Shown: positions 1 through 7,177 of the stretch, piece after piece
How positions within the stretch are numbered: position 1 is the first letter of the stretch
Layout: each line of letters opens with the position of its first letter
NCBI GenBank assembly: GCA_903837305.1
Contig: CAILUB010000017.1
Span: 1 to 8,515 of the forward strand
Reading direction: 5' to 3'
DNA: 8,515 bases
DNA from: an uncultured Cytophagaceae bacterium
GTDB lineage: Bacteria > Bacteroidota > Bacteroidia > Cytophagales > Spirosomataceae
The notes under the pieces: generated by a model
The model's input: only the letters and a program-made list of their open reading frames with translations
What the model was told of the DNA's origin: nothing
The model's database searches: none
Program-made: the position numbers and the translations under genes

Positions 1-1680
1 AATAACGACCTTGAAAGAGAAAGAGGGATTACGATTACGTCTAAAAACGTATCTGTTCGTTACAATGGAGTAAAAATCAACATTATCGATACACCTGGTC
101 ACGCCGACTTTGGCGGTGAGGTAGAACGCGTTCTACGTATGGCGGATGGAGTTATCTTGTTAGTGGATGCTTTTGAAGGCCCTATGCCTCAAACACGTTT
201 CGTATTATCAAAAGCGATCGCTCTAGGTTTAAAGCCTATCGTGATTGTGAATAAAGTAGATAAAGAAAATTGCCGTCCGGACGAAGTACACGAAAGTGTA
301 TTTGACTTGATGTTTAACTTAGAAGCAACAGAAGATCAATTAGACTTCCCTTGTATCTACGGTTCATCTAAGCAAGGTTGGATGAGTACGGATTGGAAAC
401 AACCAACGGATAACATCATTCCTTTGTTAGATGCGATCATCGAACATATTCCAGCTTCTAAGGTACAAGAAGGTACTCCACAAATGCAGATTACGTCACT
501 AGACTACTCTTCATTCGTAGGTCGTATCGCAATTGGGCGTTTAGAGCGTGGTACGTTGACAGAAGGGATGCAAATCTCACTTTGTAAAGCAGATGGTTCT
601 ACAAAGAAGATGCGTATCAAAGAGCTTCAGGTATTCGAAGGTCTAGGAAAAGTAAAAGTAGATAAAGTAGAATGTGGTGAGATTTGTGCCATTACAGGTA
701 TCGAAGATTTCGAAATTGGTGACACGGTTGCTGATGCAGAGAATCCAGAGGCATTAGCGCGTATCGCGATTGATGAGCCTACGATGAATATGTTGTTCAC
801 GATTAACAACTCTCCATTCTTTGGTAAAGAAGGTAAATTAGTGACGTCTCGTCACATCCGTGATCGTCTGTTCAAAGAGACGGAGAAAAACTTAGCCTTG
901 AAGGTATTGACGACTGAAAGCGAAGATAAGTTCTTAGTTTTTGGACGTGGTATTCTTCACTTGTCTGTATTGATCGAAACGATGCGTCGTGAAGGTTATG
1001 AGTTACAAGTAGGACAACCTCAGGTTATTTTCAAAGAAGGAGAAAACGGAGAGCGTTTAGAGCCAGTTGAATCATTGGTAGTAGACGTTCCAGCTGAAGT
1101 TGCAGGTAAAGTAATCGAATTAGCGACTCAAGGTAAAGGTGAGTTGTTGATTATGGAACCTAAGGGTGATTTACAGCACTTAGAATTCAACATTCCATCA
1201 CGTGGTTTGATTGGTTTGCGTTCTAAAGTATTGACGGCGACTTTCGGAGAGGCGATTATGGCTCACCGTTTCATCGCTTACGAACCATTCAAAGGAGCGA
1301 TTCCAGGCCGTATCAACGGATCATTGATCTCGATGAACACAGGTCCTGCAATTCCTTACGCGATTGATAAATTACAAGACAGAGGGGTGTTCTTCATCGA
1401 TCCAGGTGAAGAAGTATACACTGGGATGGTAGTAGGTGAGCACAATCGCCAAAACGACATCGAAGTGAACCTTCAAGCTGCGAAGCAATTAACGAATATG
1501 CGTGCTTCAGGTACGGATTCGAATACCAAAATTGCTCCTAAATTAAACTTCTCATTAGAAGAGTGTATGGAATTTATCCAAAAGGATGAATACTTAGAAA
1601 TCACTCCTAAGTCTTTACGTATGCGTAAAATTTGGTTAGATCCGAACGAGCGTAAGCGTAACGAAAAGAAGCCAAGCTAA
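1..1680 (+). CDS. typA: TypA/BipA translational GTPase, 5'-truncated by the window edge
   Basis: This is a ribosome-binding GTPase of the EF-G/LepA family, known to help 50S assembly and growth under cold or stress. The reading frame is open from base 1, giving 559 residues before TAA. The family is usually about 600 residues, so roughly 40-45 residues including the G1 P-loop are missing. Visible in the local numbering are switch I RERGITI (6-12), G3 DTPGHADFGGEVERVL (30-45), G4 NKVDK (84-88) and a G5-like GSSKQGW (121-127). A beta-barrel domain II, the EF-G III/V-like domains and the TypA-specific C-terminal domain follow, ending in a basic tail. The first ATG in this frame that follows (139) lies inside the G domain and is not the start. 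The gene converges on comEC and ends at a strong hairpin terminator. Identification is very secure. Confidence 0.97.
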   Translation, partial: NNDLERERGITITSKNVSVRYNGVKINIIDTPGHADFGGEVERVLRMADGVILLVDAFEGPMPQTRFVLSKAIALGLKPIVIVNKVDKENCRPDEVHESVFDLMFNLEATEDQLDFPCIYGSSKQGWMSTDWKQPTDNIIPLLDAIIEHIPASKVQEGTPQMQITSLDYSSFVGRIAIGRLERGTLTEGMQISLCKADGSTKKMRIKELQVFEGLGKVKVDKVECGEICAITGIEDFEIGDTVADAENPEALARIAIDEPTMNMLFTINNSPFFGKEGKLVTSRHIRDRLFKETEKNLALKVLTTESEDKFLVFGRGILHLSVLIETMRREGYELQVGQPQVIFKEGENGERLEPVESLVVDVPAEVAGKVIELATQGKGELLIMEPKGDLQHLEFNIPSRGLIGLRSKVLTATFGEAIMAHRFIAYEPFKGAIPGRINGSLISMNTGPAIPYAIDKLQDRGVFFIDPGEEVYTGMVVGEHNRQNDIEVNLQAAKQLTNMRASGTDSNTKIAPKLNFSLEECMEFIQKDEYLEITPKSLRMRKIWLDPNERKRNEKKPS

Positions 1681-1685
1681 TTCTT

Positions 1686-1715
1686 AAAGGCTGCCCTCAT
1701 CGGCAGCCTTTTTTT
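1686..1715 (+). terminator. Rho-independent terminator of typA, partly bidirectional
   Basis: A perfect 7-bp GC-rich stem, GGCTGCC (1689-1695) with GGCAGCC (1702-1708), encloses a 6-base loop. AAA/TTT pairs can extend it to 10 bp. A run of seven T (1709-1715) follows on the + strand. It begins 5 bases after the typA stop. Read on the minus strand the same hairpin follows the comEC stop and has only a short TTTAA tail, so it may also end comEC transcripts, less efficiently (inference). Confidence 0.93.
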
Positions 1716-3657
1716 ATAATTGAATAGCCGGTTGTTCGTCCAAAAAATAATAATGCCGAGGCAAGTAAGGTTTCAGTTCCCCCAGCCAATACGCTGAAGG
1801 TCGTTTCAGAAAATACCAGGTTGCATCCTGCCAGCTTTTCAACCATTCTTTATCTCGGTATTTCACTTCTTTCCCTAAGATCAAATGTTGTTGGGCTCTA
1901 CATTCTGTCGGAATCCTTACATAAGCATACGTTTCACTCCGGTATATCCATTGAAGATTGCCTTTTACTGGCCAACATCTTGTCAGCGTATCCTTCACAC
2001 CCACATTCGCCCACATTGGACTTAAATGCGCTTGAATCCAAGCAGGATTCGTACTCGTAGGCAAAGAAGCAATAGATTTCGCCCCTTCATTATCTACCCA
2101 AACAGGATCTCCTTTTACCGTACTGAGATAAGCCGTAGGTGACGTTTCTGTTGTTTGCCAAAACAGCAGCGTAATACATGCCCCCAATTTCCAGCGCCTC
2201 GGTGCCCAGAAAAGCACAACAATAGCCATAAAATAGGCCAAAATTTCAAGCAACGAAATCCTTAAAAAGGGCATAACTGAAGTGACCCGATCCACCCAGC
2301 TAAACATTAGACCATGCAACAGGTGAAAGCTCGTTTTTAATAAATATGCCAATGGCTGAAAGGCCCATTCTGGCAAAAAGGAACCTACAGCTAACATCAA
2401 AAAACCAAGAAACAGGGCAATGGAGGAGAATAGAATCAAAAAAGGATTCAACAGAAAAAAGGAAAGTGGATGAGGCAATTGATGAAAATAATACACGATC
2501 AACGGCCAGGTAAATACTTGAGCCGCTAATGCCACACAGGTCAATTGCCAGATTTGAGTCAGTGGCCAACGAAGCCAACCGCTAAAATGTAAAAGAGAAG
2601 CCCAGCGTTGTTGAAAAACGACCAACCCCCAGACCGCTAAATAGGACAGCTGAAAACCGGGATCAAACAAAGAGGCCGGATGTAAAAATAAGAGCACAAA
2701 AGCGCTAAAAGCTAGGGTATTTAAACTTTCCTGCCTTCGAAGGAAGGTTTTCGCAAAAAGAATCACCGAAAACATCCAAGCGGACCTCAGCACCGGCAAA
2801 GAGAAACCACTAATACCCGCATAGCACCAAAGCAAAGCCATCATCAATCCGAAAAACACATAGGGCCCTGCAGGTCTGCATTTGATTAAAAACCCCAATA
2901 AAAGGCTTAATCCCATATACAATAGACCCACGTGAAGACCCGAAACAGACAAAATGTGAATGGCTCCCAAAGCCGAATAAGCGGATAAGGTATCGAAATC
3001 AATCTTTGTCTTCACTCCTAACAACATCGCCTCTGCCACATCTCGATCTCGACCCGGCTCAAAGGCACGCTCAAGTAAATGCACAAAATGAGCCTGAGCC
3101 TTTTCGAAAAAAGTCGCCTCTATTGTACCTTTTCGCATCAGTAGAATTCGATCAAACGAAACAAAGGCAGACCCAGTTATACCCTTTCGAGCAAAATATT
3201 CACCCCAATCTTTCTCAAATGGGAAAAGAGGCAATGGGAAGGGCTTGACGGCTTGACGCACGGCAAACACATCGCCAGCCTGGGGTTTGGGTAATGTTTT
3301 AGCGAGATATAGCCTGTATAATCCATTTGTAGAGCGCCATACCTGCGTCGAATCCCGTAGGCCCATACATCTAGCTAAAACGGACCAAGTTTTGGGTTTT
3401 GCTTCCACAAGCCCTTCCACCCGAAATACAAAACCATCAGCTGGACGTGCAGGCAAAATAGGTTGTAGCCGTACCGTCCAAGCCATTGCGAAAACAATAA
3501 TCAATGAGGAAATGCCGATACTTTTACAATTTCTACCAGGTAGTAGAAATCCTAAAAAACCTAGAAAAGGCCAATAAGTGAATCCTGAAAGCAAGATTCC
3601 TGCCATCCAAAATAATAGAATTCGGACGAATGGGAAACGAGAAAAATAAGAGATCAT
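1714..3657 (-). CDS. comEC: ComEC/Rec2-family DNA uptake channel, short form without metallo-beta-lactamase domain
   Basis: This is a predicted inner-membrane channel that passes single-stranded DNA into the cytoplasm during natural transformation. It has 647 residues. The N-terminus has hydrophobic segments (about 10-35 and 47-62). A soluble DUF4131/OB-like region follows (about 75-175) and contains the typical FPFEKDWGEYFARKGI stretch. The Competence domain carries the hallmark HILSVSGLHVG (234-244) and then many membrane spans to about residue 500. The last ~147 residues look soluble, but no HxHxDH metal-binding motif is present, so the nuclease-like domain found in Bacillus ComEC is absent. 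Short forms like this are common in Bacteroidota. The ATG at 3657 lies 17 bases after the nadD stop with no obvious Shine-Dalgarno. The TAA stop falls inside the T-run of the typA terminator. It is the last gene of the minus-strand cluster. Confidence 0.93.
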   Translation of the reverse strand: MISYFSRFPFVRILLFWMAGILLSGFTYWPFLGFLGFLLPGRNCKSIGISSLIIVFAMAWTVRLQPILPARPADGFVFRVEGLVEAKPKTWSVLARCMGLRDSTQVWRSTNGLYRLYLAKTLPKPQAGDVFAVRQAVKPFPLPLFPFEKDWGEYFARKGITGSAFVSFDRILLMRKGTIEATFFEKAQAHFVHLLERAFEPGRDRDVAEAMLLGVKTKIDFDTLSAYSALGAIHILSVSGLHVGLLYMGLSLLLGFLIKCRPAGPYVFFGLMMALLWCYAGISGFSLPVLRSAWMFSVILFAKTFLRRQESLNTLAFSAFVLLFLHPASLFDPGFQLSYLAVWGLVVFQQRWASLLHFSGWLRWPLTQIWQLTCVALAAQVFTWPLIVYYFHQLPHPLSFFLLNPFLILFSSIALFLGFLMLAVGSFLPEWAFQPLAYLLKTSFHLLHGLMFSWVDRVTSVMPFLRISLLEILAYFMAIVVLFWAPRRWKLGACITLLFWQTTETSPTAYLSTVKGDPVWVDNEGAKSIASLPTSTNPAWIQAHLSPMWANVGVKDTLTRCWPVKGNLQWIYRSETYAYVRIPTECRAQQHLILGKEVKYRDKEWLKSWQDATWYFLKRPSAYWLGELKPYLPRHYYFLDEQPAIQL

Positions 3658-3674
3658 CGATTAGGCGGATAGGC

Positions 3675-4247
3675 CTAAAGGTAGAATTTTTTGACAGAGA
3701 TAAGCGCCTCCACTTCATCAGGAACTAGATATTTTATCGATTTCCCTTGTTGAATACAGGCTCTAATATAAGTTGCAGAAATATGTAAAACGGGTGCCTC
3801 GATCCGCTGAACGTTTTTATGGGACCATAAATCCGAAACTGGCTCTTCTCCACGTGGGTAAACGAGGAGACCATAATAATCAAGTAGTTGGTTATAGTTT
3901 TTCCAGCTCTTGAACTGTTCTAAATTATCACCTCCTATAATTAACTTGAATTCGTTTTCCGGATGGCGCTCTGCTAAATGAACTAGCGTATCAATGGTGT
4001 AAGATGGACGAGGTAAAGAAAACTCGATATCCGATGATTTGAAGGCATAATTAGCTGCTATTGCGCGGTCTACTAGATCCAAACGATCAAACTCATGCAA
4101 TAACGATTTACTCTTTTTATGCGGATTTTGAGGAGAAACGACGAACCAAATTTGGTCCACGTCCGTCTGATTTAATACGGCCTGCGCAATGATCAAATGA
4201 CCCTGGTGTATCGGGTTAAACGAACCAAAAAACAGGCCTACTTTCAT
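3675..4247 (-). CDS. nadD: Nicotinate-nucleotide adenylyltransferase
   Basis: This enzyme transfers AMP from ATP to nicotinate mononucleotide, making deamido-NAD in the NAD pathway; it is cytoplasmic. The protein is 190 residues, normal for NadD. The nucleotidyltransferase signature GSFNPIHQGH sits at 8-17, NPHKK at 41-45, the substrate-binding loop GGDN at 105-108 with FKSWKNY at 112-118, and the second ATP motif ISATYIR at 156-162. All expected catalytic motifs look intact. The ATG shares one base with the gmk stop (TAATG, overlap at 4247), which implies translational coupling to gmk. The stop is TAG, and comEC follows after 17 bases. NadD is preferred over the related PPAT (CoaD) because of its length and the SxxNPHK and GGDN signatures. 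Confidence 0.96.
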   Translation of the reverse strand: MKVGLFFGSFNPIHQGHLIIAQAVLNQTDVDQIWFVVSPQNPHKKSKSLLHEFDRLDLVDRAIAANYAFKSSDIEFSLPRPSYTIDTLVHLAERHPENEFKLIIGGDNLEQFKSWKNYNQLLDYYGLLVYPRGEEPVSDLWSHKNVQRIEAPVLHISATYIRACIQQGKSIKYLVPDEVEALISVKKFYL

Positions 4248-4813
4248 TATTTTGTTAATTTATCAAATAAATCTTGCGCTTCTGCCACCGCGTCTTCTAG
4301 CTTATCGTTCACTAAAATCACATCAAATTGATCTTGGAAAGACCACTCAAATTTCATCTTGAAGATCCGCTTAGACAAGGCCTCCTCATCTTCCGTACCA
4401 CGTGAACGCAATCGCTCCTCAAGCATTTCCAAAGTAGGTACCTTCACAAAAACCGCTAAAGCACGATCACCATAGTATTTTTTCAAGGCCAAACCTCCTC
4501 GCACATCCACATCAAAAATCACATGTTTTCCAGAAGCCCAAATACGTTCAATCTCCGACTTCAAAGTTCCATAATAGGCACCTGCATAGACCTCCTCCCA
4601 CTCCACAAACTCCTCATTTGCAATTCTTTGGCGGAAATCATCAGGCGTCAAAAAATAATAATCCTTCCCGTGCTCTTCGTGTCGACCACGTTTATCACGC
4701 GTACATGCAGAGATCGAGAAGCCCAAATTTGCATTATGCGCCAATAATTCTTTAACGATAGTCGTTTTGCCGGAACCCGAAGGGGCTGAAAATATGATGA
4801 GTTTACCTTCCAA
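4247..4813 (-). CDS. gmk: Guanylate kinase, TTG start
   Basis: The enzyme phosphorylates GMP to GDP with ATP, an essential step in guanine nucleotide recycling. It has 188 residues, close to the family norm of about 190-210. The P-loop APSGSGKTT is at 10-18, the GMP-binding region includes SISACTR (33-39), KDYYFLT (50-56) and EEVYAGAYYGT (73-83), the DVDVRGG segment is at 101-107, the lid arginines lie in ERLRSRGTE (134-142), and VND is at 169-171. The start must be TTG at 4811-4813: the in-frame codons upstream are TCA TCA GAA TTT, preceded by a stop (4826-4828), so no ATG or GTG is available before the P-loop. The resulting N-terminus MEGKLIIFSAPSG matches the family. It begins 12 bases after the anti-sigma stop and overlaps nadD by one base. 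Confidence 0.95.
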   Translation of the reverse strand: MEGKLIIFSAPSGSGKTTIVKELLAHNANLGFSISACTRDKRGRHEEHGKDYYFLTPDDFRQRIANEEFVEWEEVYAGAYYGTLKSEIERIWASGKHVIFDVDVRGGLALKKYYGDRALAVFVKVPTLEMLEERLRSRGTEDEEALSKRIFKMKFEWSFQDQFDVILVNDKLEDAVAEAQDLFDKLTK

Positions 4814-4825
4814 AAATTCTGATGA

Positions 4826-5107
4826 TTATATGAACCAACAAAATAAGGGAATTAAGAGCAATATAAGGAGCAGAATGGATGATATTTTTGAACGAATGCT
4901 GTCGATTAAACCCACGGGGCAAGTGGAAGTGCAGGTAGATTTTAAGGCATTGCGAAGGGCAACCTCCAATTTATAACCTTCCTGACATGGCAAACATTGT
5001 TCTTTATTAGCTAAAAAACGAGCCTCTTCTTCTGCTGACGCCTCTTTATCCAAGATCCGCTGAATCAGCTTCATGCAATCAGGTTGATGGGAACAATTCG
5101 ACTTCAT
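4826..5107 (-). CDS. Small cysteine-rich anti-sigma factor, RsrA/ZAS-like, with hydrophobic C-terminal tail
   Basis: This is a probable inhibitor of the ECF sigma factor encoded 38 bases upstream. It has 93 residues. The N-terminus carries C5, H7 and C11 before a helix (MKLIQRILDKEAS), with spacing like RsrA. The centre carries C38-L-P-C41, corresponding to the CxxC of the HxxxCxxC zinc motif, but the position of the motif His is Asn34. C59 and C63 follow in a region where RsrA also has cysteines, and then the family-like PVGLIDSIRSKI (64-75). The last ~18 residues (76-93, rich in Leu and Ile) are strongly hydrophobic and could anchor it in the membrane, which is unusual for soluble RsrA proteins. 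A redox-sensing role is inference from the family. The start is an ATG at 5107, and gmk begins 12 bases after the stop. Confidence 0.8.
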   Translation of the reverse strand: MKSNCSHQPDCMKLIQRILDKEASAEEEARFLANKEQCLPCQEGYKLEVALRNALKSTCTSTCPVGLIDSIRSKISSILLLILLLIPLFCWFI

Positions 5108-5145
5108 AGTGTTTCTAACATCGATGGTAAAAAAATAGTTCCGAA

Positions 5146-5751
5146 CTAGGCTGACAACATGTCAGTTTTGTATCCTCTTTTTGCAGCATACACAGCTAAG
5201 GTTTCTTTTAGCATGGTTCGTGCCCGATGAAGTCTAGATCGAACGGTGCCAATGGGGATATTCAGAATTTTAGCCATTTCTTCGTAGCTAAACTCTTCTA
5301 AATCACACAAGATGATAATCATTCTAAAGTCCACCGGTAAGGCTTGAATCGCTGAAGTAATCTCATCCCCCAGCATTTCATTTACTGTTTCAGCCTGCAA
5401 ATCAGCTTGAAAAGCAGGTTCTGGATCATCATCCCCGGCAAAAGACTGCTCCACCCATTCAAATTCGACCTTGGACGGGCCGCGGGATTTCTTGCGGTAA
5501 TCGTTGATGAAATTATTTTTGAGGATGCGAAACAACCAAGCTTTGGCATACGTACCTGGTTCAAAAGATCCTATGAAACGAAAGGCCCGCATGCAGGTAT
5601 CTTGGACTAAATCATGCGCATCATCCTCGTCATTCGTAAGTCGAAGGGCAAAATTATACATCGCATCCATGTGTGGAACAAACTCCTTTTCGAAGAGATT
5701 TCTGGCTTGCGACTCTGTCAGTGTAATCACTGAACTACTTTCTGTACTCAT
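5146..5751 (-). CDS. ECF-type RNA polymerase sigma factor, SigR-like
   Basis: This sigma-70 family factor directs RNA polymerase to a specific regulon. It has 201 residues with the two ECF domains. Region 2 spans about 23-90 and includes NDEDDAHDLVQDT (40-52), AWLFRILKNNFINDYRKK (71-88) and an acidic linker (about 96-125). Region 4 spans about 134-185 with ALPVDFRMIIIL (137-148), FSYEEMAKIL (154-163) and the helix-turn-helix recognition stretch IGTVRSRLHRAR (167-178). The FINDYRKK stretch, the linker and the LP..FR..I.L.D.E pattern resemble actinobacterial SigR. The next gene encodes an RsrA-like anti-sigma, which supports a stress-responsive, post-translationally controlled pair. It starts 69 bases after mreD, so it may be read through from mreB or use its own promoter. 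The target regulon cannot be deduced here. Confidence 0.93.
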   Translation of the reverse strand: MSTESSSVITLTESQARNLFEKEFVPHMDAMYNFALRLTNDEDDAHDLVQDTCMRAFRFIGSFEPGTYAKAWLFRILKNNFINDYRKKSRGPSKVEFEWVEQSFAGDDDPEPAFQADLQAETVNEMLGDEITSAIQALPVDFRMIIILCDLEEFSYEEMAKILNIPIGTVRSRLHRARTMLKETLAVYAAKRGYKTDMLSA

Positions 5752-5820
5752 GGCGGTTTATCTATAAGATACCGCAAGGCCTACAATTTAAACGCCAAAA
5801 AGAAAAGGTGACAAAAAGGC
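5752..5820 (-). promoter_or_regulatory. Leader between mreD and the sigma gene, with a small inverted repeat
   Basis: This 69-base gap is the longest inside the minus-strand cluster and is where an independent sigma-gene promoter would lie. TTTTTG runs are present on the minus strand, but I find no good TAnnTTTG partner at the right distance. An inverted repeat, TATCT-ATA-AGATA, lies at 5759-5771, seven bases before the ATG. It is AT-rich and short, so it may be chance. No terminator is seen after mreD. Confidence 0.3.
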
Positions 5821-6330
5821 TTATTTCTCTTTATTAAATAACTCCAATAAAGTAAATACAGCCATGCCTAAAAAAGTACTTAAAAAGGCTTTTAGCAGAC
5901 TAAGACCAAACAAACTTCCTTCGCTTGCTTCCAATAGAAACAATACAATATGATGCGTAAAAAGCATCAATCCAAGGTAGGGAAAGAACCACATCCACTT
6001 CATCTCCTCTAAACTAATGGAAGATCGCTCATCATAGCCGTTCGCAGGAGTCAGAATTTTAAAGAAAGTGGGGCGCAACCACGCTACTAATACCGTTGAA
6101 AAAGCGTGCATCCCATGGGTATTATAGAAGGTATCTAACAACCAGCCCAATACAAATCCTCCTAAAATGAGATATACCGGAGGTGTTTCAATAGGTGCTT
6201 TGATAAGAGCCCATAAATAAATGAAACAGAAGCCATAATAAAATAAGGCCAAATCCCGCAAAAACAATAGCTGTACTACGATGGACAATACCACCGCAAT
6301 CCACCACTTGTATTGAAAATTAGCACTCAT
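5821..6330 (-). CDS. mreD: Rod-shape-determining protein MreD
   Basis: MreD is an integral membrane component of the elongasome that acts with MreC and MreB in lateral wall synthesis. The protein has 169 residues, typical of the family, and reads as about five membrane segments starting near residue 8. The central GGFVLGWLLDTFYNTHGMHAFSTVLVAWLRP region (57-87) matches the family pattern of G..lD.f....G.ha......RP. Identification rests on this pattern, the size and its place after mreC. Its ATG is one base after the mreC stop (TAAAATG), so the two are probably translationally coupled. In many Bacteroidota mrdA and rodA follow mreD; here a sigma factor gene follows instead. Confidence 0.9.
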   Translation of the reverse strand: MSANFQYKWWIAVVLSIVVQLLFLRDLALFYYGFCFIYLWALIKAPIETPPVYLILGGFVLGWLLDTFYNTHGMHAFSTVLVAWLRPTFFKILTPANGYDERSSISLEEMKWMWFFPYLGLMLFTHHIVLFLLEASEGSLFGLSLLKAFLSTFLGMAVFTLLELFNKEK

Positions 6331-6331
6331 T

Positions 6332-7171
6332 TTAGTCGATTTTAGGTTTTGCTTGATCTAATTTATCCTGCTGTCCAGCAAACTTATTTTCAATCACATA
6401 TACATAGCGAAGCGTTGAGAAGTGTGTTAATAACATCACCTTAATATCGTGGAAAGTTCCATCATCTTGCAAGCCTACTTTGGCCACAATACCAATCGGA
6501 ATATTAGGAGGATAAACGGCATTATAGTCTGAGGTGACGATTGTATCCCCCTTAACGACTTTTTTGTACTTCGACACATCCATTAACTCCGCCACTTCTG
6601 TTTGATAGCCAGGCCACTTGATGTAACCTAATTCGCCTGAGGACTTAATTTTAGCAGAGACGGTATTACTTGTATGTAAAACTGATACAATTAAGGCCAA
6701 ATTCTCTGTACACGAAATAACTTTCCCTACCACCCCTGTCGAAGAGATAACAGACATTCCTGGCTTGATTCCATCCAAGTAGCCTTTTTCAATCGTTAAA
6801 TAGTTTTGCGAATTTCTCGTGCTCTGATCAATCACTTTACAGGCGATTGGCTTGTATCGATCGAGTGATGCCTTGCTGAAAAAGACAGGTAAATCAGCTT
6901 TCTGTTGAACCTGTGATTGTAATTTAAAAATCTGTTGATGTAAACGCTGATTTTCTGCAGCTAACTCCCCATTGATTTCTCTCAATTGATGGTAGGTTGC
7001 AACTTCTTGCCTGGTGGACAAGATGGAGGCTGCCCAAGAATTCGTTGTATTAAAATAAAGGGTATGCTGGTAATTATTGTAAGTGAACACAGACCAAAGA
7101 CTGATAACCTGCAGCAAAATAAACAGAAGCAGATTTCGCTGACGCAATAAAAACTCAAACAGTTGATTCAT
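6332..7171 (-). CDS. mreC: Rod-shape-determining protein MreC
   Basis: MreC is a bitopic inner-membrane protein that links cytoplasmic MreB to periplasmic wall synthases. It has 279 residues. A single N-terminal membrane helix lies at about 13-31 (NLLLFILLQVISLWSVFTY), a periplasmic coiled coil at about 58-92 (LREINGELAAENQRLHQQ and on), then the double beta-barrel MreC domain with LTIEKGYLDGIKPGMSVISS, GVVGKV and GDTIVTSDYNAVYPPNIPIG, ending in a charged tail. The length and domain order are normal. The ATG is six bases after the mreB stop, and mreD starts one base after its own stop, so this is a classic mreBCD operon. Confidence 0.96.
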   Translation of the reverse strand: MNQLFEFLLRQRNLLLFILLQVISLWSVFTYNNYQHTLYFNTTNSWAASILSTRQEVATYHQLREINGELAAENQRLHQQIFKLQSQVQQKADLPVFFSKASLDRYKPIACKVIDQSTRNSQNYLTIEKGYLDGIKPGMSVISSTGVVGKVISCTENLALIVSVLHTSNTVSAKIKSSGELGYIKWPGYQTEVAELMDVSKYKKVVKGDTIVTSDYNAVYPPNIPIGIVAKVGLQDDGTFHDIKVMLLTHFSTLRYVYVIENKFAGQQDKLDQAKPKID

Positions 7172-7177
7172 CCCCTA

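Noticed and set aside
139..141. ATG at 139 as the start of typA
   Set aside because: The frame is open to base 1 and the upstream codons encode conserved switch I and G3 motifs, so the true start is outside the window.
4767..4976. 69-codon plus-strand reading frame across the gmk/anti-sigma junction
   Set aside because: It is the antisense of two convincing genes and lacks any family signature.
5794..5820. gccaaaaag...caaaaaggc symmetry after mreD as a possible terminator
   Set aside because: It is a mirror-like sequence, not a true inverted repeat; only about three bases could pair.
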